Positions 1 to 5,422 are shown, numbered from the stretch's first letter. The stretch: 8,017 bases of DNA from an uncultured Ruminococcus sp. (GCA_947174085.1 CAMWHN010000090.1:1-8017), one strand, 5' to 3'. Made by a program: numbers and translations. Notes: generated by a model not told the origin, from the letters alone.

Positions 1-1
1 A

Positions 2-697
2 TTATACACCATATTTTGAAGTTACAACTGGCACGCCAACTCCCATTGTGGAAGTTACTGTGCAGGATTTCAAATATGTGCCTTTTGCAGCCGCAGGTTT
101 TGCTTTTACAACAGCTTCTAACAATGTAGAAAGATTCTGGTCAAGCTTTTCAGCTCCAAAAGAAACTTTGCCGATTGGACAGTGAATAATATTTGTCTTG
201 TCCAAACGATATTCAATTTTACCAGCTTTTGCTTCTGTAACAGCTTTTGCAACATCTGGTGTTACTGTGCCTGCTTTTGGGTTTGGCATTAAGCCACGAG
301 GTCCTAAAATACGACCTAAACGACCTACTAAGCCCATCATGTCAGGAGATGCAACAACAACGTCAAAATCCATCCAGTTTTCTTTCATGATTTTGTCAAC
401 TAAGTCCTGACCGCCAACAAATTCTGCACCTGCATTCTGTGCAGCTTCGTATTTATCTTCTTTGCAGAATACACAAACTCTTACTTGTTTACCTGTACCG
501 TTTGGCAAAACTACAGCACCACGAACTTGCTGGTCTGCGTGTCTGGAGTCAACGCCTAAACGAATGTGTACTTCTACGGTTTCATCAAATTTTGCCTTTG
601 CATTCTTGCATACTAAATCTAATGCTTCTGTAGAATCATAGAATTTAGTCGTGTCAATTGCCTTAAGGCTGTCAACATATTTTTTACCATGCTTCAT
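2..697 (-). CDS. rplA: Large ribosomal subunit protein L1 (uL1)
   Basis: Ribosomal protein L1 binds the mobile L1 stalk of 23S rRNA near the E site and helps release deacylated tRNA. In many bacteria it also represses translation of its own mRNA. The 231-residue length is normal for the family. The signature stretch is at residues 121-149 (MGLVGRLGRILGPRG, then LMPNPKAGTVTPDV), and the usual C-terminal TSTMGVGVPV is present. The start is the ATG at 695-697, preceded by an AGGAGG about 11 bases upstream, a slightly long spacing. The stop lies at 2-4, so the gene is complete. It follows rplK by 83 bases, in the usual nusG-rplK-rplA order. The next genes of this block (rplJ, rplL) would lie off the left edge. 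Identification is certain. Confidence 0.98.
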   Translation of the reverse strand: MKHGKKYVDSLKAIDTTKFYDSTEALDLVCKNAKAKFDETVEVHIRLGVDSRHADQQVRGAVVLPNGTGKQVRVCVFCKEDKYEAAQNAGAEFVGGQDLVDKIMKENWMDFDVVVASPDMMGLVGRLGRILGPRGLMPNPKAGTVTPDVAKAVTEAKAGKIEYRLDKTNIIHCPIGKVSFGAEKLDQNLSTLLEAVVKAKPAAAKGTYLKSCTVTSTMGVGVPVVTSKYGV

Positions 698-718
698 GAT
701 ATAATTTTCCTCCTAATT

Positions 719-752
719 AGTGGTCATAGCGGAAAGGAAATTTCCTGCCACC
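719..752 (-). promoter_or_regulatory. Hairpin between rplK and rplA, possible L1 translational operator
   Basis: Read on the minus strand, GGUGG (752-748) pairs with CCACU (723-719), with one G-U pair. An upper stem GGAAA (745-741) pairs with UUUCC (735-731) around a UUUCC loop. Between the stems is an asymmetric internal loop, CA on one side and GCUAUGA on the other. L1 is known to bind hairpins with an asymmetric internal loop in 23S rRNA and in L11-operon leader mRNAs. The structure is seen in the sequence; the L1 role is inferred from position and shape. It ends about 11 bases before the rplA AGGAGG, so L1 binding here could control rplA translation. Confidence 0.45.
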
Positions 753-780
753 GTATTGTTAATTCAGATTACAGTTTGAA

Positions 781-1206
781 TTAGTCTTTTACAACAACAC
801 CCATAGAACGTGCTGTACCGGCAATCATACTCATTGCGGATTCGAGAGAACCTGCATTCAAGTCAGGCATTTTTGTTTCTGCAATTTTCTGAATCTGGTC
901 TTTTGTGATAGTTGCGACTTTTGTTTTGTTTGGAACACCAGAACCGCTATCAATACCGCAAGCTTTTTTGATTAAAACAGCAGCCGGTGGAGTTTTGGTG
1001 ATAAAAGAGAAAGAACGGTCTGCATAAACTGTAATCACGACAGGAATAATCATACCAATGTCGTTTTTAGTTCTTTCGTTAAATTCTTTTGTGAATGCCA
1101 TGATATTTACGCCGTGCTGACCTAATGCAGGACCTACCGGCGGTGCAGGTGTAGCTTTACCTGCTGGAATTTGAAGCTTAATATAGCCAGTTACTTTCTG
1201 TGCCAT
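781..1206 (-). CDS. rplK: Large ribosomal subunit protein L11 (uL11)
   Basis: Ribosomal protein L11 forms the base of the GTPase-associated centre with 23S rRNA and contacts elongation factors; it is also the thiopeptide antibiotic target region. The 141-residue product shows the N-terminal proline-rich switch (residues 20-35, PAPPVGPALGQHGVNI) and the C-terminal rRNA-binding domain ending in GTARSMGVVVKD. I chose the ATG at 1204-1206 (MAQKVTGYIKL). A longer open frame starts five codons upstream, but the GGAGG at 1215-1219 lies 8 bases before the chosen ATG and sits inside that extension. The gene is 119 bases downstream of nusG and 83 upstream of rplA, all on the same strand. Identification is certain. 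Confidence 0.98.
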   Translation of the reverse strand: MAQKVTGYIKLQIPAGKATPAPPVGPALGQHGVNIMAFTKEFNERTKNDIGMIIPVVITVYADRSFSFITKTPPAAVLIKKACGIDSGSGVPNKTKVATITKDQIQKIAETKMPDLNAGSLESAMSMIAGTARSMGVVVKD

Positions 1207-1325
1207 GACGCACACCTCCATAATTTGTGGTAAAGGCGAATAGAATTAATTTTATTTTCTATTCTCCCACTGTGAAAATATAATAATATCATATTTTCTG
1301 ATTTTTTTCATAAATTTAAATAATT
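1207..1325 (-). other. nusG-rplK intergenic leader with two inverted repeats
   Basis: This AT-rich spacer has no open frame. It holds an 8-bp inverted repeat GAATAGAA/TTCTATTC (1238-1245 and 1257-1264, 11-base loop) and a second one GAAAATAT/ATATTTTC (1274-1281 and 1291-1298, 9-base loop). Neither is followed by a convincing U-tract in the direction of transcription, so I do not call a terminator. I found no promoter with a good -35. The hairpins may fold in the rplK 5' leader, but no known regulatory RNA family is recognised. The rplK ribosome binding site GGAGG is at 1215-1219. Confidence 0.35.
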
Positions 1326-1853
1326 TTAATCATCAAGTTTGACAGCTTGATGTAATGCAACGGTTGTTGGTGTTTCACGACCGAACATGCTGACAAGTAC
1401 TTCTACTTGTTCATGTTCTAAATCAATGCTTTTTACAATACCTGTGAAACCGTCCATTGTAGTACCAGTTACACGGATTCTGTCGCCAACGCTGTAATCA
1501 ACTTCGATTGCAGGTCTGGAATTAATGCCCATAGCGGCAACTTCCTTTTCTGAAAGAGGGGTTGGCTGTGAACCGGGTCCAACAAAACCTGTCACACCTC
1601 TTGTGTTACGCACAACTGCCCAAGAATCGTCCGTATAAATCATTTTTACCATTACATAACCTGGGAAAATTTTGCGGTCGTATTCTTTTTTCTTTCCGTC
1701 AACGAACTCTGTAACATGTTCCGTAGGGATTTGCACTTCTTGAATCTGGTCGTGCAGTTTACGGTTTTCTACTACTTTTTTGATATTTTGTTCTACTTTG
1801 TTTTCATACCCTGAATACGTATGAACGACATACCATTTTGCAGTATCTGCCAT
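1326..1853 (-). CDS. nusG: Transcription elongation/antitermination factor NusG
   Basis: NusG binds RNA polymerase across the active cleft, modulates pausing and processivity, and links transcription to translation. The 175-residue product has the NGN domain at the start (KWYVVHTYSGYENKV, residues 6-20; FPGYVMVKM near the middle) and a C-terminal KOW domain at about residues 122-155 (VGDRIRVTGTTMDGFTGIV). There is no extra inserted domain. The ATG at 1851-1853 is preceded by AAGGGAG (1862-1868) with 8 bases of spacing. It lies 36 bases downstream of secE, the usual pairing, and is followed by rplK. Length and domain order are typical and identification is certain. Confidence 0.98.
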   Translation of the reverse strand: MADTAKWYVVHTYSGYENKVEQNIKKVVENRKLHDQIQEVQIPTEHVTEFVDGKKKEYDRKIFPGYVMVKMIYTDDSWAVVRNTRGVTGFVGPGSQPTPLSEKEVAAMGINSRPAIEVDYSVGDRIRVTGTTMDGFTGIVKSIDLEHEQVEVLVSMFGRETPTTVALHQAVKLDD

Positions 1854-1889
1854 TACAAAAACTCCCTTCTGCTTAGAAAATGTTACGCA

Positions 1890-2198
1890 TTACTGGTTTC
1901 CAGCTAGTCCAAGCAGGAATTTTATTAATTCCAAAAGACCAGCGTCAAGAAGTCCTACAAAAATACTTGCAATGATAATTGTTCCAAGTACAATACTGGA
2001 ATTTATCATAACAGTTTGTCTTGTTGGCCATGTGACATTATGAAATTCAATTTTTAAATCTTTGAACCATTTGCCAATACCAGAAGACTTCTTTTCAGAT
2101 TTTTTATCAGTCTTTTCTTTTTTACTGGATTTTTCAAGATTTTTATCTGTGTCCTTTTTAGCTGTTTTTTCCAGAGCGTCCTTTTTTTCTTTCGCCAT
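1890..2198 (-). CDS. secE: Preprotein translocase subunit SecE
   Basis: SecE is the small essential membrane subunit that clamps SecY in the Sec translocon. The 102-residue product has a very lysine-rich hydrophilic N-terminus (residues 1-38, nearly all K, E, D, S and T). The family's amphipathic segment with the conserved EFHNVTWP follows (residues 51-58), then one membrane segment at about residues 64-97. This is the single-TM form typical of Gram-positive bacteria, with a longer charged leader than the roughly 60-residue Bacillus protein. The ATG at 2196-2198 is preceded by GGAGG (2208-2212) at 9 bases. That site starts right behind the rpmG stop codon, so the two genes are tightly coupled. 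nusG follows by 36 bases. Confidence 0.96.
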   Translation of the reverse strand: MAKEKKDALEKTAKKDTDKNLEKSSKKEKTDKKSEKKSSGIGKWFKDLKIEFHNVTWPTRQTVMINSSIVLGTIIIASIFVGLLDAGLLELIKFLLGLAGNQ

Positions 2199-2214
2199 GC
2201 GTTAAGACCTCCGT

Positions 2215-2364
2215 TTACTTGGTTTCTTTGTGCAATGTGTGCTTACGACAGAATTTGCAATGCTTATTCATTTCAATACGGTCAGGGTCATTTTTCTTGT
2301 TTTTCTTTGTCACATAATTGCGACGCTTGCACTCTGTACAAGCTAAAGTCACTTTCACTCTCAT
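2215..2364 (-). CDS. rpmG: Large ribosomal subunit protein L33 (bL33), zinc-ribbon form
   Basis: Small ribosomal protein of the 50S E-site region. Translating 2364 to 2215 gives 49 residues beginning MRVKVTLACTECKRRNY and ending FCRKHTLHKETK, which fits the L33 family length and sequence. Four cysteines in two pairs (C9/C12 and C36/C39) mark the zinc-binding C+ form. The ATG at 2362-2364 has a perfect AGGAGGT (2371-2377) just upstream. The gene opens the rpmG-secE-nusG-rplK-rplA run, the usual order in Firmicutes, and its stop is 16 bases from secE. Identification is firm. Confidence 0.96.
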   Translation of the reverse strand: MRVKVTLACTECKRRNYVTKKNKKNDPDRIEMNKHCKFCRKHTLHKETK

Positions 2365-2482
2365 TACGGCACCTCCTGAATAGAATTACTTTTGCCGGCT
2401 TGTCCGGCGAAGTCACGCCTCCCTCATTTGACAGAGGTTAAAAAGGCACATAAAAAATACCCCCTGCAAAAGAGGTATTTTT
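2365..2482 (-). promoter_or_regulatory. Structured 5' leader of the rpmG-secE-nusG operon
   Basis: From the predicted start near 2477, the leader begins with AUACCUC pairing with GGGGUAU (2478-2472 and 2463-2457, one U-G pair) around the loop UUUUGCAG, followed by a run of U (2457-2452). This looks like a terminator placed at the very 5' end. Further down are CCTC/GAGG (2422-2425 and 2434-2437) and two stems that share bases and exclude each other: GGCG/CGCC (2406-2409 and 2416-2419) and GCCGG/CCGGC (2394-2398 and 2404-2408). The pairings are seen directly. Any regulatory role is inference, and no known riboswitch or leader family is recognised. Confidence 0.45.
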
Positions 2483-2511
2483 AGTATAACATATATTTTG
2501 ACATTTGTCAA
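2483..2511 (-). promoter_or_regulatory. Strong vegetative promoter for the rpmG operon
   Basis: On the minus strand a perfect -35 TTGACA (2506-2511) is separated by 17 bases from TATACT (2483-2488), five of six matches to the -10 consensus. The strength fits a highly expressed ribosomal protein operon, and the predicted start is near 2477. The -35 lies in a small perfect inverted repeat, TTGACA-TT-TGTCAA (2498-2511). Confidence 0.85.
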
Positions 2512-2588
2512 GCTTTTTTTCCTGATTTTTCAAATAATTTATAGAAAAATTTTTTGTTCTTAAAAAGATATTTCACAAATATATTTAT

Positions 2589-2677
2589 CTAAGATTCTGT
2601 TTAGTACCTCGGTGTGTGCGGATTCAGCAAAATTTGCCGAAAAGACGTGTGCAGTGAAATACTAAATCAGCTCTTAG
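2589..2677. repeat. Short palindromic repeat element, copy A (left of the efflux cassette)
   Basis: This 89-bp non-coding unit has imperfect terminal inverted repeats. The left arm starts CTAAGATTCTGTTTAGTA and continues to the GTGTGTGC ending at 2619. The complement of the right arm reads CTAAGAGCTGATTTAGTA, then TTTCACTGCACAC. The centre contains GCAAA-A-TTTGC (2627-2637). The whole unit could fold into one long interrupted hairpin. The right arm (2655-2677) recurs at 4782-4804 with 20 of 23 identical bases. No transposase is present, so it could be a MITE-like or intergenic palindromic repeat family. It may also act as a transcription barrier between the exporter gene and rpmG. Confidence 0.6.
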
Positions 2678-2796
2678 CATGGTGTATAACTCGTACTCAA
2701 AAGACATCATTCCTTTGAGTCAATGTATGTTTACACTTACACTATAACTCATTCTAGAGTGACTGTCCTTATTTTCTGCACATTATTTTTAGATGC
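2678..2796. other. Non-coding stretch downstream of the exporter gene
   Basis: No open frame or RNA gene is seen. A 7-bp inverted repeat ACTCAAA/TTTGAGT (2695-2701 and 2714-2720) could form a hairpin in the 3' end of the exporter transcript, but it lacks a U-tract. A loose direct repeat TATAACTC occurs at 2685-2692 and 2744-2751. I find no clear intrinsic terminator for the exporter operon here. From 2512 to 2588 there is only AT-rich sequence, including GATATTTCACA at 2567-2577, which recurs at 4728-4738. Confidence 0.4.
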
Positions 2797-3960
2797 TTAT
2801 TTGTTGTTCTGAAGTAAATTTCTATAGTAACCATCTGTATAGCACAAAAAAATCAAACCTGCTACGACATAGGCAATTGCGGTCAATGTAAATCCAGTGC
2901 TTAAACCTATTGTATTCTGCACAAAACCCATACACAGTGAACCAATACCAATACCAATATCATAGGAAAGCATATAGGTAGCATTTGCTGTTCCTCGGTT
3001 CTGAATAGGTGTTGTTCCTGTTACAAGAGACTGGAACAACGGTTGCAAAATTCCATAACCAAGTCCTAAAAGCACAGCAATGATTAAGAAATGTACTGTG
3101 GTATTCATAAAGTAGTAGCTTGCCATTGTTGCTGTTAAAAGAATAAGGCAAATAATCACTAAAATCTTATGTTTTCCTGTATCTATCATTTTTTGTGTTG
3201 AGAACTTAGAGATAAGCATTCCAACTACAAGACAAACATAGAAATATGGTGTTACAGATGAAATGCCTTTCTCTTGTGCAAGCATTGCAGAATATGCCAA
3301 CATTGCTCCAAAGGGAATCATAATAAACATCATGTTAAGCATAAATGGTACTGCTGGACCGTAAAAAGCACCTTTCAGCGAAAAAGATTTTGGCTTTTGC
3401 TTAGAATACTCTATACGGCACATAGAAACAAAGATGAAAGCGATTACACAAAGTGCGAACAATGTAATAAAAGAAGCCTTACTGCTCATATGATTCTGAA
3501 TCTGTATTCCTACGAATGGACCAACCGCCATTCCAATAGATATGGTAAGTGTAAAACGATTGATTCCTTCAGAAACCTTTTTCTGGGGCAGTACATCACC
3601 TGCAAGTGTCATAGTTGATGAGCCGCATACAGAATACACCACGCCCATATACAAACGAATCAATACCAAAATGCTAAACGCTTTAAACAGAGAAAATCCA
3701 AGAAATGACAGTGTAAACAGCCCAAGAAATAATAGATACACTCGATACCTGTTGAAATTGTCGATTATATACCCTGCAAATGGTCTGAACAGGACTGTTG
3801 TGATAGACATAGCTGTCAATACAATTCCGATCTTAGATCCTGTAATATCGACCTCTGCACAATACACTGGTATAATTGGTACAGACGCATAAAACGTAGC
3901 CATCATCAAAAGATTAGTGATGAAAAGCAAAATGAATTTTTTGTTCCAGATTTTTTCCAT
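2797..3960 (-). CDS. MFS transporter, probable drug efflux (DHA1-like)
   Basis: Major facilitator superfamily membrane protein, most likely a proton-coupled exporter of small toxic molecules; the substrate cannot be read from sequence. The 387-residue product is hydrophobic throughout, consistent with 12 membrane segments in two halves. A motif-A-like loop lies between segments 2 and 3 (residues 63-73, GYIIDNFNRYR), and a cytoplasmic charged loop is near the middle (RIEYSKQKPKSFSLKG). I chose the ATG at 3958-3960 (MEKIWNKKF) because GGAGG lies 8 bases upstream. The open frame runs 18 codons further, through the ribosome binding site and a palindromic operator. It lies 79 bases downstream of a MarR-type gene on the same strand, the classical regulator-exporter pairing. 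The only two GATC sites of the window (3829 and 3836) lie in it, suggesting foreign origin. Confidence 0.88.
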   Translation of the reverse strand: MEKIWNKKFILLFITNLLMMATFYASVPIIPVYCAEVDITGSKIGIVLTAMSITTVLFRPFAGYIIDNFNRYRVYLLFLGLFTLSFLGFSLFKAFSILVLIRLYMGVVYSVCGSSTMTLAGDVLPQKKVSEGINRFTLTISIGMAVGPFVGIQIQNHMSSKASFITLFALCVIAFIFVSMCRIEYSKQKPKSFSLKGAFYGPAVPFMLNMMFIMIPFGAMLAYSAMLAQEKGISSVTPYFYVCLVVGMLISKFSTQKMIDTGKHKILVIICLILLTATMASYYFMNTTVHFLIIAVLLGLGYGILQPLFQSLVTGTTPIQNRGTANATYMLSYDIGIGIGSLCMGFVQNTIGLSTGFTLTAIAYVVAGLIFLCYTDGYYRNLLQNNK

Positions 3961-3980
3961 TAGTTTTTCCTCCTTCATAT

Positions 3981-3998
3981 AACATCGCATACGATGTT
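3981..3998. promoter_or_regulatory. Palindromic operator O2, likely MarR site ahead of the exporter gene
   Basis: AACATCGCATACGATGTT is an 18-bp near-perfect palindrome (perfect 7-base arms, AACATCG and CGATGTT). It sits 20 bases before the exporter start, just upstream of its GGAGG. It shares the core TCGCATRCGAT with the palindrome at the marR start. MarR-family dimers typically bind 16-20-bp palindromes. Binding by this regulator is inferred. A weak -35-like TTGATT lies just upstream, with only a poor -10, so an internal promoter is doubtful. Confidence 0.6.
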
Positions 3999-4014
3999 TT
4001 CTTGTAATAATCAA

Positions 4015-4034
4015 GACATTCCGTTTGGAATGCC
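4015..4034 (-). terminator. Hairpin in the marR-exporter gap, weak terminator or attenuator
   Basis: Six bases past the marR stop codon, the minus-strand RNA can form GGCAUUCC-AAAC-GGAAUGUC, an 8-bp stem with one G-U pair and a four-base loop. It is followed by UUGAUUAUU, only a loose U-rich tail. It could partly terminate or process the transcript so that exporter and regulator are made in different amounts. The stem is seen; the function is inferred. Confidence 0.4.
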
Positions 4035-4039
4035 TCTCT

Positions 4040-4456
4040 TTAGCCTTGATTTATATTATTTATCATCTGCTTAATCACAGAATTAAACAGTTCAATATCC
4101 TGTTCGGATATGTTTTTTGAAATTTTTTGTTGTATATCGGAAATTTTTTCTTTCGTTATAGTAGAAAGACTTTCTGATTTTTCTGTAAGTCTGATTGTTT
4201 TGAAACGTTTATCATCTGTCTGGACAGTGATTTCTACCATGCCTTTTTCCAACATGCGTTTTAATATACTATTGACAGTTGGAGTAGAAAGACCAAGGTT
4301 AATCTCAATATCCTTTTGACATATTATTTTGTGTGAATTAGATTTCAAATATCCAATAACCGTTGCCTGTGCATATGTAATGTCATACTTTGATAAAGAT
4401 TGGTTCAGCAATCTCTCAATCGCTGTATTTAAGATTTTAACATCAATCAAATGCAT
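4040..4456 (-). CDS. MarR-family transcriptional regulator
   Basis: Small dimeric winged-helix repressor, probably of itself and the downstream exporter, released by a ligand or stress. The 138-residue length is typical. The winged helix spans residues 26-92: the recognition helix region is STPTVNSILKRMLEKGMV (57-74), and the wing carries the family hallmark DDKRFKTIRLTEK (81-93). N- and C-terminal helices would form the dimer interface. A single cysteine (C46) is present. I chose the ATG at 4454-4456. A GTG three codons upstream lies inside the GAGGTG ribosome binding site, which is correctly spaced only for the ATG. The gene has its own consensus promoter with a palindromic operator over the start region. 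Family assignment is firm; the inducer is unknown. Confidence 0.92.
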   Translation of the reverse strand: MHLIDVKILNTAIERLLNQSLSKYDITYAQATVIGYLKSNSHKIICQKDIEINLGLSTPTVNSILKRMLEKGMVEITVQTDDKRFKTIRLTEKSESLSTITKEKISDIQQKISKNISEQDIELFNSVIKQMINNINQG

Positions 4457-4462
4457 TTTATT

Positions 4463-4480
4463 CACCTCGCATGCGATATG
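4463..4480. promoter_or_regulatory. Palindromic operator O1 at the marR transcription start
   Basis: The stretch holds the perfect palindrome TCGCATGCGA (4467-4476) and matches O2 ahead of the exporter at 13 of 18 bases, including the core TCGCATRCGA. It begins about 5 bases downstream of the -10 TATAAT, so it covers the predicted transcription start. It also overlaps the GAGG of the ribosome binding site (4465-4468). This placement fits autorepression by the MarR protein. Confidence 0.65.
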
Positions 4481-4485
4481 TTTTT

Positions 4486-4514
4486 ATTATACATCGGAAT
4501 CTGTCTGATGTCAA
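4486..4514 (-). promoter_or_regulatory. Consensus promoter of the marR-exporter operon
   Basis: On the minus strand a perfect -35 TTGACA (4509-4514), a 17-base spacer and a perfect -10 TATAAT (4486-4491). A promoter this strong normally needs a repressor, which fits the operator just downstream. A further inverted pair ACATC/GATGT (4491-4495 and 4507-4511) lies in the spacer and might be a weak additional site. From 4515 to 4624 I see nothing but AT-rich sequence. Confidence 0.85.
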
Positions 4515-4624
4515 GATGTTATATTAAATTTCCTTTTTCGATTGTGAAAATTGTTGCATAATCAATAGTTTTTTATCTAAAATGAAGAAATTATAATATT
4601 TTTCAAACAAAATGGCTTTAATTT

Positions 4625-4681
4625 AAAAAGAAAAATCACATCTTAGAAAACTACTTTCTGCGGTCTTTTACAATGTGATTT
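4625..4681 (-). terminator. Probable intrinsic terminator of the XRE regulator gene
   Basis: On the minus strand AAATCACAT (4681-4673) pairs perfectly with ATGTGATTT (4641-4633). The enclosed 31 bases can form a small inner hairpin (AGAAA/TTTCT). The stem is followed by TTCTTTTT. The loop is large, so efficiency is uncertain. It lies about 120 bases past the XRE stop codon, beyond the right-hand repeat copy, and before the marR promoter, so it would keep XRE transcripts out of marR. Confidence 0.5.
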
Positions 4682-4727
4682 GAATATTTATTATTTTTAA
4701 ATCTTATATCAGATTTTTTGTTGGCTG

Positions 4728-4804
4728 GATATTTCACAGAATTATATCAGCAAATTATTTTGTTTAAACTATCATGCACACTGAAATACTAAATAGGCTC
4801 TAAG
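4728..4804. repeat. Degenerate palindromic repeat element, copy B (right of the efflux cassette)
   Basis: The right arm 4782-4804 matches copy A (2655-2677) at 20 of 23 bases, beginning with 13 identical bases TGAAATACTAAAT and ending in CTCTAAG. Inside are TCAGCAAA (4747-4754), matching the centre of copy A at 2624-2631, and a left part TATTTCAC that is the inverse of the right arm. Spacing inside differs by a few bases, so the copy is diverged. It has the same orientation as copy A, and the pair encloses marR and the exporter. The last bases overlap the stop codon of the XRE gene. Confidence 0.55.
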
Positions 4805-5363
4805 ATGTTTTAGGATTAGACTGTGCTAAATTAGAATAATAATTGCTTAAATACTGTGCTAATTTTGAAATTAATTGATTTGCTTGTGTGACACGGGAAG
4901 TATTCGCATAAATGCCTTTTGAAGCCTCTATAGAAGCAAATCTTGCATGAGAAACGGCATTTTGTAATTGTTCGATTTGTTTAGATTTCGCTAATTCCCT
5001 TGCAATTTCCATATGGGCAATGCTACAAAGTGCATGTAATTCGTCTGAAAATATCCCCTCTGGACGAATAGAATCCAAAAATTTCTGATATTTTTTTTCA
5101 GAAAGCAATTTTTTTGCCTGTTGCAAAGCATGGAACGCCTTTTCATGTTCGTTGGAAATGCCGGATTCTGAAACTAATTTTTCCATAGGAATTTCCAAAA
5201 CACCAGAAAGATATTCTAATGTTTTCATAGACGGTGTAGCAGAACCACTCTCAATGAGACTTAGCATATTGCGTGTAATAAAATTCCCTGCAACATCACT
5301 TTGTGTCATTTTTTTAGCAAGTCTAGCTGTTTTTAATCTTCGTCCAAGTTCTGCATTGTCCAT
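4800..5363 (-). CDS. XRE-family transcriptional regulator with helical C-terminal domain
   Basis: DNA-binding regulator of the Cro/C1 helix-turn-helix class. The 187-residue product has the HTH at about residues 6-60 (LGRRLKTARLAKKMTQSDVA, then FITRNMLSLIESGSATPSMKTLEYLSG). The remaining 125 residues look entirely helical and may be a TPR-like sensing or dimerisation domain. I chose the ATG at 5361-5363 because AAAGGA is 8 bases upstream; the ATG three codons earlier lies inside that binding site. It is divergent from the NfeD-flotillin operon with 229 bases between starts, so it may regulate that operon, itself, or something distant. The target is not shown by the sequence. The stop codon lies in the repeat at 4782-4804. 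Confidence 0.88.
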   Translation of the reverse strand: MDNAELGRRLKTARLAKKMTQSDVAGNFITRNMLSLIESGSATPSMKTLEYLSGVLEIPMEKLVSESGISNEHEKAFHALQQAKKLLSEKKYQKFLDSIRPEGIFSDELHALCSIAHMEIARELAKSKQIEQLQNAVSHARFASIEASKGIYANTSRVTQANQLISKLAQYLSNYYSNLAQSNPKTS

Positions 5364-5422
5364 AAGATTCATCCTTTCAAGAGCTTTATTTATGTAAATT
5401 CTGTTTACAGTGAAACAAAAAT

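Noticed and set aside
2378..2450. Possible tRNA gene in the spacer before rpmG
   Set aside because: Several short stems are present, but there is no cloverleaf with a T-loop GTTCRA sequence and acceptor pairing; it reads better as a structured mRNA leader.
2567..2577. GATATTTCACA as part of a longer left end of repeat copy A
   Set aside because: It matches 4728-4738 exactly, but its position relative to the CTAAGA end differs from copy B, so I left it outside the element boundary.
2695..2720. Terminator for the exporter operon
   Set aside because: The stem is only 7 bp with a 12-base loop and no U-tract follows on the transcribed strand.
3274..3892. Open frames on the plus strand within the exporter region
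   Set aside because: They are antisense to a convincing 12-segment membrane protein, lack ribosome binding sites and encode Cys/His/Arg-rich products with no recognisable family.
2589..4804. Insertion sequence or integron-type cassette
   Set aside because: No transposase, integrase or target duplication is visible, and the repeats are diverged; only a flanked cassette can be supported.
5398..5417. ATTCTGTTTA and CAGTGAAA resemble pieces of the repeat at 2589-2677
   Set aside because: Only 8-10 bases match and their order does not follow that of the repeat, so a third copy cannot be supported.
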